Below, piece by piece: positions 45,985-56,936 of a stretch of DNA of 64,000 nucleotides. The notes under the pieces were generated by a model, which was not told the DNA's origin, searched no databases, and was given only the letters and a program-made list of their open reading frames with translations. The stretch is taken from contig NC_061121.1 of the NCBI RefSeq assembly GCF_002878395.1, positions 17,783,876 through 17,847,875 on the forward strand, read 5' to 3'. Position 1 is the stretch's first letter; each line of letters starts with the position of its first letter. This DNA comes from Capsicum annuum (taxonomy: Eukaryota > Streptophyta > Magnoliopsida > Solanales > Solanaceae). The position numbers and the translations under genes are program-made.

Positions 45985-46900
45985 TGGAGCTCATCGATTA
46001 GGTTCAGAAAGTCACAAATATCATAGGAGTGACTTCCAGTGAGAGTACTGAGTTAGCTACCTATCGGCTACAAGTTATAGATTATACGTGGTTTAAGAAG
46101 TGAAAGGTAGACAGGGGAACAGATACAGAGCCCATAAAATGGGAAGATTTTTTTACTTTTTTCTTAGATCGATTATTTCCCTTGGAGCTGAGAGAAGATA
46201 AGGTGTTATAATTTATCATTATCAGGAAAGGTAGTATGAGTGTGAAAGAGTATTCTCTCAAGTTTACTTAGTTAGCCAGGTATGCTCCCTATGTAGTGGT
46301 AGAAAGTCGGTCTAGAATAAGAAAGTCTGTATCTGGGGTGTCAGATCGTATGGTTAAGAAGTGCAGAACAATAGTGTTGATTAAGGAGATGGACATATCC
46401 AGGCTCAGCAAATAAAAGAGGCTAAGATTAGAGAGAGAGAGAGAGAGGCAGAACATAATATCTAGAACAGGTAGTTTTAATTTCAATTAGCCTAAGTCAG
46501 AGGGCGTTAACCATTCCCAATTCCATTAAAAGTCTTTGGTTCTAGCTCCGTCCTCAGCCAGTGCACTAGTTCCTAAGTCTAAAAATAGTAACAGATATAG
46601 CGCGCCAGGATCTAAATCTCATGGTAGTGTCAGCAGTGCTTGAACAAATCCTCTATGTTAAACATATGGTAGAAACCATCAGGTTATCTGCAAAGCTGGT
46701 AGTGATGTTTGTTTTGGGTATGGTAAACCAGGCTAAAGAGTTAGGGATTGTCCTCAATAATTTCTCAGGGTCAGTATAATCATCCTTCATCTTAATTCGA
46801 TCACCCGAATTAGCAGGGTGCCACTTCCAGTTCTACTAGTCGGCAATGCCCAAACAGTCTTTATGCACTTCAGTCAAGACAAGATAAGGAAAGTTCTCTT
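45985..46900 (+). pseudogene. gag: C gag, C-terminal part
   Basis: It resumes at the point where 30083 stops and parallels B gag from about 40250. The shared stretch includes a QVQKVT-type segment followed by the SDFQ/STYRLQ-like region and the SRLFPLELRE-type capsid end. The knuckle region (46640-46760) is split between frames. A GA dinucleotide run lies at about 46431-46447. It is heavily decayed; identity rests on alignment with B and on position. Confidence 0.75.
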
Positions 46901-47300
46901 GATGTGGTCACTGGTACGTTACAAATCTTTGATTTACATATTATTCCTTATTAGATCCAGGAGATTCTTTGTCTTTCATAACTCCTTACATATCAGTCAA
47001 CTTCAAAATTAAACTAAAAATCTTAACAGAACCATTCTCAGTCTCTACCCTAGTGGGTCAGTCCATCATAGCCCGATGGGTATACAGGAATAGTCCAATT
47101 ATGATATTTCAAAAAGTCACTTTAGCAGACTTAGTAGAATTAGAGCTTACAGATTTCAACATCATTCTTGACATGGATTGGCTCCATTCATGCTATGCCT
47201 CAGTTTATTATAGAAATAGAATAATTCATTTTTCCAGTTTCCAAATAAACCAGTCCTTGAATGGAGGGGTAGTACTACAGTGCTTAAGGATCAGTTAATT
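46901..47300 (+). pseudogene. C aspartic protease
   Basis: The catalytic motif is LLDPGDSLSFITP (about 46947-46985), the chromovirus DPGAS type with Ala to Asp. The open run 46969-47298 continues as VNFKIKLKILTEPFSVSTLV, then ADLVELELTDFNIILDMDWL and HSCYASVYYRNRIIHF. Length and order match Tekay/Del proteases. It follows gag and precedes RT as expected. A stop and frame change separate it from RT. Confidence 0.82.
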
Positions 47301-47399
47301 TAGTACCTTAGAGCGAGAAAATGATACCCAAGGAATGTATCTACCATCTTTTTTTGAGTCAAAGACTCTAGTTCTGAGACTCACAATCTTAAATCAGTT

Positions 47400-48860
47400 C
47401 TAGTAGTAAATGAATTCTCAGATATATTTCTCGAAGATCTTACTAGAGTTTCTCCCATTAGGGAAATAGACGTTAAAATAGACCTTCTTCGAGAGACTCA
47501 ACCCATATCTATTTATTTAATAGAATGACACTAGAAGAACTTAGAGATTTAAAGGTATAGTTAAAGGATCTCATAGATAAGGGATTCATCAGACCCAACA
47601 TCCCCATGGGGAGCATCAGTCTTGTTTGTGTGAAAGAAAGATGGTTTCCTCAGAATGTATATAGACTACCTTCAGTTGAAAAAAGTCAAAGTCAAGAACA
47701 AATACCCACTTCCTAGAATTGATGTCTTGTTTGACCAACTTTAAGGTACCAGTTACTTCTCTAATTTAGACCTCAAGTCAGGCTACCATCAGCTCAGGGT
47801 CAGAGAATATGACATTTTAAAAACAACATTTAAAACCTGGTATGGTCACTTCTAGTTTTTAGTCATGTCCTTTGGTATTACAAATGCCTTAGAAGGTTTC
47901 ATGGACTTGATGAACTGAGTTTTCAAGCAGTACTTGGACATGTTCATTATAGTCTTCATCGTTGACATTCTTATCTATTCCCATAGCGAGAATGACCATG
48001 CAAACCACCTCAAAATCATACTCCAGACTCTCAAACTCAGTTTTTAGCCAAATTTAGTAAGTACAAATTTTGTATAAGGTTAGTAGCATTACTTGATCAT
48101 ATTATATTCGGTGATGGCATTAGATTTGATCCTTAAAAGGCTGAAGCAGTGAGAAACTAGCTTAGACCCATATCTCCATCAGACATTAGGAATTTCTTGG
48201 GTTTATCTATCTATTACCATTGGATTGTTGAAGGATTTTTGTCTAGTGAATCCCCTATGTCTATATTCACTCAGAAAAAAGTCAAGTTTCAATGGTTAGA
48301 TTCCTGCGAGGAGAGTTTTCAGGAGTTGAAGACTCGACTTACCTCAGCCCCAGTTTTGACTCTACCGACTAGTTCAGATGGGTTTGTTGTGTACCGTAAT
48401 GCATCCAGAGTAGGTTTGGGTTGTGTCCACATAAAAAGAAGTAAGGTCATAGCCTACACGTCTAGATAACTTAAGCCCCATAAAAAGAATTACCTGACTC
48501 ATGATCTTGAGTTAGCAGCTATAGAATATGCCTTAAAGATTTGAAGGCACTATTTGTCTAGTATACATGTAGATATTTTCACAGATCACAAAAGTTTGCA
48601 GTATGTATTTTCTCATTAAGATTTCAATATACGTCAGAGAAGGTGGTTAGAATTATTGAAAAATTATGACATGAGTGTTCTGTATTATCTAGGAAAGGCC
48701 AATGTAGTGGCTGCTGCTCTCAGTCAATCGTCCATGGGTAGTGTGGATTATGTTGAGAATGATAAGAAAAAATTACTTCAAGAAATTTATCATCTTTCTC
48801 GGATAGACATCCACTTAGTTGATTTGTCAGAGGGTAGGGTGTGGGTGTAGAGCAGTTCAG
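47400..48860 (+). pseudogene. C reverse transcriptase and RNase H
   Basis: RT segments read VSPIREIDVKIDL, then [43 protein letters not shown] and [20 protein letters not shown]. The catalytic box is IVFIVDILIYS, against FIDDI in O, so one catalytic Asp is replaced by Val. The connection and RNase H lie in the open run 48197-48469, with the first RNase H Asp also changed (VVYRNASRVGLG). The tether reads YYLGKANVVAAALS (48656-48850). Many stops break the frame. Confidence 0.82.
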
Positions 48861-48959
48861 AATCATCTCTAGTTTCTGAGGTAAAGGAAAAGTAGGATAG
48901 AGATCCTAGTCTAGTTAAGTTAAAAAAGTCAGTCGGAGATTAGAAAGTAGATATTTTCT

Positions 48960-50120
48960 CCCAAGGGGGAGATGGTGTATAGCATTTCCAGGGTCAGCTA
49001 TGTGTGTCAGGCATAGATGACTTAAGGCAATGAATTCTTACAGAAATGCATCGTGTACGTTACTCTATTCATACAGGGCCCACTATGATGTACCACGATT
49101 TGAGGGAGATATATTAATGGAGTGAGATGAACAGAGATATTGTAGAATTTGTAGCTGAGTGCTCTATGTGCCAGCAGGTCAAGATTGAGAATAAAAGCCT
49201 AATGGGTCTATATAGAAGTTCAGTCTTCCCACCTAGAAATGGGAAGAAGTGAACATGAACTTTGTTATGGGTGTGCCTAGTACTCATCATTAACATGATT
49301 CTCTATGGGTTATCATATATAGGATGACCAAATCAGCTTATTTTTTGCTAGTTAATACCTCCTATTTAGTCAAGTACTATGCCATTCTCTATATCAGAGA
49401 GTTGGTCAGGTTACATGAAATCCCAGTGTCTGTCACCTCAGATAGAGGTAGCCAGTTTACCTCTCATTTCTGGAAAGCCTTCCAAAAGGTTCTTGGTACC
49501 CAAGTCCACCTCAGTATATCCTTTCACTCTCAGATAGATGTTTAAGCAGAAAGGACCATTCAGACTCTAGAAGATATGCTAAGAGCATACATTGTTGATT
49601 TTAAGGGTAGTTGGGATGACCATTTGCCTTTGATGGAATTCACATATAATAACAACTATCATTCTAGTTTTTAGATGGATCTATTTGAGGCTCTCTATAA
49701 TAGGAGATATAGATCTCTAATTGGTTGGTTTGAGGTAGGTGAGGCCAAAGTAGTCGGACCTGACCTAGTGTTTAATGCCTTAGAGAAGGTTCAGTTAATT
49801 AGAGAAAGTCTTCGAGTTGGCCAGACTCGATAGAAATCATATGCAGATGTGAGAAGAAAGGATCTTGAGTGTCAGATTTGTGATTTTATGTTCTTGAAAA
49901 TCTCTCCCATGAAGGGAGTAAAGAGGTCCGACAAGAAGGAAAAGCTCAGTCCTCGATATGTCGGTCCTTATAGAATTCTCAGTCATTTCAAAAAGGTAGT
50001 TTATGAGCTCAAGTTTCCTTCAGATCTAGCTTTAGTGTACCCAGTATTTCATGTCTCCTTGCTAAATAAATGTATTGGTGACCCAACAGTCATAGTTCCC
50101 TTAGAGGATGTAAATAATTA
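48960..50120 (+). pseudogene. C integrase
   Basis: The zinc region includes EFVAECSMCQQVKIENK (about 49146). The first catalytic position reads VNMNFVMG, an Asp-to-Asn change. The second is intact (VTSDRGSQFTSHFWKAFQKV, 49324-49545). The Glu is intact after a stop ([11 protein letters not shown]). The C-terminal open run 49849-50121 has KISPMKGVKRSDKKEKLSPR and YPVFHVSLLNKCIGD. In an active element it would insert cDNA; here it is inactive. Confidence 0.84.
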
Positions 50121-50295
50121 GAATCATCTCTTTTTGAAAGAGGTTCTAGTCTAGATCCTTGATCATCAGATTCGTAGACTGAGGAAAATTAATTTCCCTT
50201 AGATAAAGTTCTTTGGTAGAATCATTCCATTGAGGGATCTACTTGGGAAGAAAAAGCAGATATGTGGACCAAGTATCCTTACCTCTTCTCCATAA
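50121..50295 (+). pseudogene. C chromodomain remnant
   Basis: Fragments corresponding to the chromodomain follow integrase in mixed frames: a DHQIRRLRK-type entry, then an IKFFGRI segment, and WEEKADMWTKYPYLF near 50245-50285. The length and position match O's 26462-26640. Confidence 0.65.
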
Positions 50296-50654
50296 ACTCA
50301 AATTCAGCTTAAGGTAACAGTCTTCCTTATATTTACCTAGTTCCATGTTTAGTTACGGTTATAAACTTGGTTTTTTTTATCATTATATATTTAGTCATGC
50401 ATTCATGAATCAGTTCAGACACGTACTCATACATCATATATGCATGTTAAGTATGAAAACTCAGTTTATCAATAGTTTCAGTCAAGTACTTGTGCATCCG
50501 ATATGCATGTCTAGTATGGAAACTCAGCTTTTTAGTTGTTTAGTCATGTATTCTATGCATCAACCGTGCATGCTCAGTGTGTAAGCTCAGTTTATTAGTA
50601 TTTCTTAGTTTAATCAATCTCACTCGAGAATGAATATTCCCAAGGGGGAGATAT
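50296..50654 (+). other. C 3' untranslated region, decayed hairpin and polypurine tract
   Basis: About 330 bases of noncoding DNA repeat TCATGTA, ATATGCATG and CTCAGTTT phrases at roughly 60-base spacing (50395-50600). The hairpin equivalent CACTCGAGAATGAATA (50621-50636) has lost two stem pairs. AAGGGGGAGATAT (50642-50654) is the polypurine tract. Confidence 0.7.
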
Positions 50655-53111
50655 TGTTATACCCCGTATATCCTTGGCTTGATTTAACTCTCAGTCCATA
50701 AGTTATCCAACATAAAAATTTTAAAATACTCAGTATTTTTTAGTTTAGAGACTGCCATTGCATTAGAAATTCAACTGGCTTTATAATAATATAAAATTTG
50801 CCAAATCTAATACCCAGATAAAGATTTATAGCCAATTTAGTATAATAGTTTGCCAAATTACATGTTAGAGCATCGCGGAGGCCAGCAAAATGGAAATTGC
50901 TCATTTTCAGTGTTGCTCCATGATATTGGCGCGTTGCGCCATGGACCCAATTCACAATTGTATTTTTTGAGTGTTCTAATGCAATGTCACCACGGTGAAC
51001 TTCAAGGTCTCATCTAGTGTAGCAATATGATATGACCACGTCATAACACCAACAACATTTATGATTGTCAGTTTCTAGTGACGCGGCGTAATAGAATCGC
51101 ATCGCGCTAGGTGTCCAAATCGGGAATTTTTTAGTGATGATTTTAAATCATTTCCAGGATTAATTGGGTATTTTTCCATGACCCAAGTCAGCCTTTAACA
51201 TGTAAATTACCCCTAATTAACCTAGTTATATCATTATTATTCAATTTCTCCCAAAAATCAAAGCATTTCTCTCAAAGGGCTAAACCTAGCTTCAAGAATC
51301 AAGGTCCGTATCAAGAATTTGTTCAATAACTTCAAGTAATAATATATCCAAGGTATGTTAGGTGTTCATCTATGGGTTTCTTCCACCCATAGAGTCCAAG
51401 AATCCCTTTTTAAAAACTACAAGTTTATGGAATTGTGAATTCCCATGTTTAAAATTGAGTGTATGCATGTCTATGATGTTAATGGGGTTTAATCCATGAT
51501 TATTATAAGATTCATGAAATTAAATTAGTATTTTATGGGGAATTATATGAATTGCATGCTAAACCTATGAAATTGCAAGTTGGGCATCATAGTTGCCATG
51601 TTTATATGTTATCCATGATTATGTGCATTAAGTTGTGCTCCCCTAGTGTTTGATGGAATGTCCATGCGAATAAATTGATGAAATCATGACATGTTAGTAT
51701 ATGTACAAGCTTATGCCCTACATGTGTTTGATAAAATATCTCTATAGATAAATTATGAACAAGTGAACATTGTTATGCCTTGCAAGATCAAGTTATGATT
51801 TACTTTTCATGCTATCGAGTCCTGAGGGTATTCACTACCCGACAATCTAGTTGTTTACCTAGAGCAAGTGTCAGTTACAAAATAATATAAATCATGTCAT
51901 GATCAGTAGAATTTAGTCAGTTCTAGAAGTCAGTACAACTCAGTCAGTTACAAAACTCAGTCAGTTATAGAACTCAAGAAAATATAATAAACTCAGTCTT
52001 AGTCTAGTCCAGTTCAATAAACTTAGTTCAGTGACTTTTAGTTGGGAGTTGGATTCAGCATCGAGTGAACCCAAGGATGAGGGCTCACATGCCAGTAGAG
52101 GGTGTGATCTTTAGAAGTATTCCTTGAGTTCCAGAACTACACAACCAGCATATGTTAAGACATCAAACCTAGCAGTTGAGGGTTGATGAGGTGTTTTAAC
52201 CTGCCAGATGAGGGTTCCACTATTTTCATTAGAGTACCAACCAGATGAGGGCATCTCTTAAGTTGTCTTTATCCGTGGTATAGGGGGTTGTGGATTGGAC
52301 TCCAACTCAATTATTTTATCTTACTTAGGGCATGCTAGTTAGATGATTACCTACCAAAGTTTTAGTTTCAGTCCTCAGAATAGAACTCAGTTCACTTTTA
52401 CAGAATTAGGACTATCAGATACAGTCAATCAGTATCAGTAACTTAGTTATCAGTAACTTCATATATCTGTTACTTAGTTATTAGAACTCAGTACTTAGCT
52501 TTAGAAAAGCTCAGTTACAGTATACATTCACATATATGCATAGTATTGCATACTCTATATTTACAATAATATTAGTTATTCATGTACTCTCATGTTCAGC
52601 TATTCTCTATCACTCAGTCAGTTATTGTTCATGAATATGAACCCCTGCATTCAGCCTTACCTCATCTAGCATACTAGTATATTCCATGTACTGATGCATA
52701 CTTTCTTTGTGCTATAATGTCTCAAATCATAGGTTTGGATGCTTAGGTTTTCGACCGCGTATAGATAAATTTAGATTCAAATAGTAATGTCAGAGTTAGT
52801 AGTGAGTTCTCATCTATCGAGGACAAAATTTTATTTCAGTATTTTAGTAGTTGGATTTAGTTGGGGGCTTTCCCATCAATTCCACTTTTAGACAGTTCAG
52901 ATTAGAGGCTTTTAGACTAGACTTTCAGACAGTATTACGTTTCACAAATTATTATTACAGTTTGATTTTCTTTATCAGTATTTCAGATATATGAAACTTA
53001 TGGTATTTCAACTTTTTTTTTTGCATTTATTGCAGTATATTTATTTAGTGCTCACAATAGATATCATTCATGGGTTAACTTATGGTCCTTTGGGGTCGTA
53101 AGCACCGTGTA
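50655..53111 (+). repeat. C 3' LTR, end missing
   Basis: TGTTATACCCC opens it directly after the polypurine tract. It matches 27148-29594 to GTGTA at 53111, then similarity stops about 35 bases before the expected TTACA end. The hairpin at 51369-51393 is conserved; the GC palindromes (51070-51115) are decayed. Confidence 0.88.
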
Positions 53112-53496
53112 ATTAAATCACCCAGTTGGAAAACTCATACATATTGCCCAATAAAAGAAATCATACAAATCACCTAACTATCATCAAACATGTGCCCTCA
53201 CCACAATAGAGTTATCTATACTCACTTAGAGAGATGTAGTTTATCACAAAATGGGTATAAAAATCAAATTACACTCACTCTATAAAAGTATTTACAAGTT
53301 ACACAAGATGAACTGTAGGTTTGCCCTTAGTGTAATACTCCACTAATGTCAGAATGATGAAGCTTAGGATAAAATAGGCTTTAAGGGTTGTAATACAAGC
53401 TAAGGTATGGGTAGGAACTATTCTGGCTAGTATTAATGACTATCTTCCTTAAGAACTTTGATGAATCACAAATATCACCTAAGATTGCTCTCTAAA
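53112..53496 (-). other. Athila-type 3' noncoding fragment
   Basis: It matches the 3' noncoding domains of N1 (about 3520-3860) and F (about 57070-57410), including CATGTGCCCTCACCACAATAG, CCCTTAGTGTAATACTCCACT and GGGTAGGAACTATTCTGG. There is no LTR or gene. Strand is given by analogy with those elements. Confidence 0.7.
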
Positions 53497-54665
53497 TGTA
53501 TTACCCCAAATTAGACTTAGCTTAGTTCATCTCCTAGTGCTTGCATTAGAGGCTTAAAGCCTGGAAATTTAGCTAAGTGTTTGGGACTTAGCCATTTTAA
53601 GACCTCCTAACTTTGAGGATTTTCAAGTTAACATTCTGGACTCCGAGACGATGGTTTTTGAGTTGATTCATGTTCAGGGGTGTAAGAAGCACATCTTAGA
53701 AAAGTTCTAGATTTTTCGAATGAGGATTAGGGTATGTTTGGATTTTATTTCCAGAACCTCACTGCAAAAGTGGTGTATCGCGGTGAGCCAAGTACCACAT
53801 TGTGGTGTCCCTATAAATGGCATCCAATTAAAATTTATTCTTTTGAGGGGCAGCCTTGTCTTTTCCCATCACCAAAATTCATAAAACACAAGATTAAATG
53901 TCAGTTAAGCTATTATGTGACCATTATCCTTCAATTTTCTCTCTAAAAAACCCTAACCTCCTCTCAAGAACATTAAAATTCAATTACATTCTCATCAAGA
54001 TAAGCAAGAATTTAAGTTCCCTAATCCAAGAAGTTCAAGGAATCTTTCAAGATCATCTCCAAGGCTTTAAAAGTCAAGCTTTTTACACCAAGTCAATCCT
54101 ATCAAGGTGTGTAAGGTTATGAACAAGGGTATCTTTTCACCCTTGTGCCCAAATTGCATGATTTTAAGATTCAAATCACGTGCTTTGAATTAGGGTTCAT
54201 ACCCGTGTTTCTACAGTCTTGAAGCATATGATTATCATGAGATTTAAAGCTGTAAGTATATAAAAAATCACTTATGTTTGTGTTTTAACTTATAAGATTT
54301 ACATTATGTATGAGACTGGACTATATTGACTTGATATTGTTGAAGTATTTCAAGATTTGTATTGAGCATGAAGTTTTGTTGTGAATTGTAACGAGTTTAA
54401 AGTATGAATTTTAAGCCCTAAGGTTAAGTGTTGAGATTTCAAGAAGATCATGCTCTTAAGTTTTATTTGATTAGTTGATACAAAGATTTAAAGAAACAAT
54501 TGATCTTTTGATCTTAAGATAAAATATGGAATCCACATTTATTCATCTTGATCATAATTTAAAGCAAAGAGAAGCATAATTGGTTTTCATTATATAAACC
54601 CTTATGCTATTTTAAGGTGGATTTCCTAAAGTATGAGCATATTAGTAATAAGGGAGTAGTATTTA
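53497..54665 (+). repeat. E: orphan LTR fragment
   Basis: It starts TGTATTACCCC, like B and C LTRs in layout but not in sequence. It carries AAGGTGTGTAAGG (about 54104) and the hairpin ACAAGGGT-ATCTTTTC-ACCCTTGT (54123-54146). It is cut on the right by Bm. No partner or interior is in the window. Confidence 0.65.
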
Positions 54666-55700
54666 TGTAACGCCCCGATTTTTTGAACTGGAACGTCACA
54701 TGGTGCTTATGATCCCAAATTACCAAAAGCTAACCCATGACTGATATCTGTACCTGTACACTGCATAATATACATGTAAAATATGGAAAAACATGAACAA
54801 TAGGCCATAAGGTTCAACTGAACATAATCCAAGAAATAATGTCTGAAATAGAGTGGTATGACAATATCAAAACAAAACTAAAATATTGAAGTCTGAAAAT
54901 CATGAAAATACCATAGTCGTCTGAAAGCCTCTAACTGTCTGATTAATCTGAATAAGGAGTTGATGGGATACGTCCCCAAATAACTCCAACTAGTAACTAA
55001 TCAAAATATAATAAAGAAATAATCATGTCCTCGAAAGATGAGGACTCACTGCTAAACTCTAAATACTGGAATGCTATCACTGCTGCTGGTCTGGAAGACA
55101 TGTATCTAAACTTATGATGTAACATAAAAATAAAGCACCATAGCACAAATGCGTCAGTACAAGTGAAAGTATTGACTATACGATTGAGGTATGCTAAATG
55201 CAAAGGGTTTACATGCATGAACAATGCTGACTGACTGATTAATATGAATGTGAGAGTGCAAACATGCATACTTAGAAACTGAGATAGTGAATACGTGATA
55301 GCTAGATCTGTAATCTAATAAATGGTTTATTGATATCTAACATGACAGATACTGGAGTTCTAATAACATGGGCGACTGTGTCTGACAGTCCTGAATCTGT
55401 TGGAACTATCTGAGTCCCGTACTGTAACTAAATTGACTATATCTGACAGTCCTAATATGCTGAATTCTGAAGAACTATCTAAGTTATTTAACTGAGACTG
55501 AGACTGAAACTGTGGGATGTAGTTGTTTGAACGACATGCCCCATGCATGCCATTATAGCTAAGCTTAAGTCAAATCTCTACCCTGACTGGACGAGTGTCA
55601 ATACCGCGCCACTGGTAAAGATAGGCTGTGAGAACCATCTACAGGCAGGTACTCAAAATGAGAATGGTGGGAACCCTCTACTGGAAGGTAAGCCACCTAA
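54666..55700 (-). repeat. Bm: B-family LTR fragment, inverted
   Basis: TGTAACGCCCCG is the reverse complement of the B LTR end. The match continues through the reverse complement of the TTAGCTTGTGGTCC, CAGT-rich and ATGAGGG-box regions. It ends near CACCTAATACACCC, where F begins, so roughly the first 1.5 kb of the LTR is missing. Confidence 0.82.
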
Positions 55701-56899
55701 TACACCCAAATTATCCCTCTCTTATGAGAGAGTAAGAGGTCGTTGTCAAATATATAACCCAACTAGGTTAGGGTCGAATCCCACAGGGAATATGGTGCTA
55801 ATTAAGTTGTATGCAGATTAGTTGACTTTTCATTATTCGTTTCCATAAAATAAATAGGGGGATTTGATTCAATTCACAAATTAAAGGTGTCAGTTTAACA
55901 AGATGAGATATGTGTAGTAGTATTCAAATTCAGAGAAATAGCAAGCTAGGGTTATGTCCACCTTGTAGTTTTCAACACTTTCTAACTATGGGCTTTACGA
56001 ATTCATACATGCATCATGCTTACAGAACGTATTGTATTGGATGACATAATCCTAGTGTTTCTCAACCATCAGGGACTAATTCACTTTAGTTCTCTCGAAT
56101 CAAAAGCGTTCACCAAAAATAATACGAAATCTCCAAGTAGTTAATCCTGCTAAGGCATTAACTTATGAAATAGGGGTTGGTAATCCTATTTTCTTGTCAC
56201 TAATCTCTTTTGCAAACATCAACCTTTCTTTCGAACAAGTTGTGTTTTAAGGAATATCCTCTATGTTTTGTAACCACGAGAATTCAAGATAAGCGAAGAG
56301 AGTATGATGTACACAAATCAATGCATAATGAATTCAAAACCCAAAATGATAGATTGTATGCTACAAGGCTTCCATAACCCTAAATAATAAACTTAGCTAC
56401 TCATGAATAAAACAAAAAGCATCATAAATATATCATCATAGCAAAAACTAGAAGACGATCTTGGTGTGAGAATAGTGAAAACAAGAGAGAAAAACGTTTC
56501 TCTCTCTCTCCTCAAGCTAAGCCGCCTTTCTCCTCTCTCAGAATAATAATGAATAATGAATAATAATTCAGCAATTAAGTCTCTTAATAATCTCCTCTCA
56601 TAATTTCCTTCTAAGTCCCTGAACTAATTATAAATGACAAATTAGTCTTGGACATAGTTTCTAGGCGCCACATTTGGTCCAGACTGCTACTCTCTTTTGT
56701 GTCATATGCCATCCGTATTCCATAGTCCCATTATGTCTTCATCTACCTCATTAATACATAAAATCATGCTAATCACATTGGTTAGCTCAATTACATAGAA
56801 GTATAGTAAAAACATAAGAAACTAGGCACTTAGTTCTCTAAACTTAACTAAAATATGGATAAGTTATGGTGCTTAGGTGTATAAATACACCCAAGATCA
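55701..56899 (-). repeat. F 3' LTR
   Basis: It shares the start region with D (ACCCAACTAGGTTAGGGTCG and AATCCCACAGGGAATATGG near 55757-55800) and ends AAATACACCCAAGATCA, like N1's LTR end. The left edge is uncertain by about 20 bases. No partner is in the window. Confidence 0.7.
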
Positions 56900-56936
56900 C
56901 TACCTCACACTTAAAACTTTGTTCTTCCTTGAACAA
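56900..56936 (-). promoter_or_regulatory. F polypurine tract and upstream hairpin
   Basis: The minus strand has AAGTGTGAGGTAG, a 6-nt gap, then TTGTTC-AAGGAA-GAACAA (56919-56936), a perfect 6-bp stem. Spacing equals that in N1 and A1. Confidence 0.7.

Larger units (their letters stand above)
27148..53111 (+). mobile_element. C: Tekay/Del-like element split by B
   Basis: Two related LTRs (27148-29594 and 50655-53111) bracket a primer site, gag (29817-30083 and 45985-46900), protease, RT, RNase H, integrase, chromodomain and a polypurine tract. B interrupts gag; the gag frame and a 5-bp duplication (AGGAG/TGGAG) join the halves. Gene order is complete but each domain is decayed. The final 35 or so bases of the 3' LTR are missing at the 53111 junction, so the right target duplication is lost. 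C is inserted in what looks like O's 3' LTR. Confidence 0.88.

Noticed and set aside
46431..46447. GA dinucleotide run
   Set aside because: Short microsatellite inside decayed gag of C.
55543..55821. 92-codon plus-strand ORF
   Set aside because: It crosses the Bm/F LTR boundary and so cannot be an ancestral gene.
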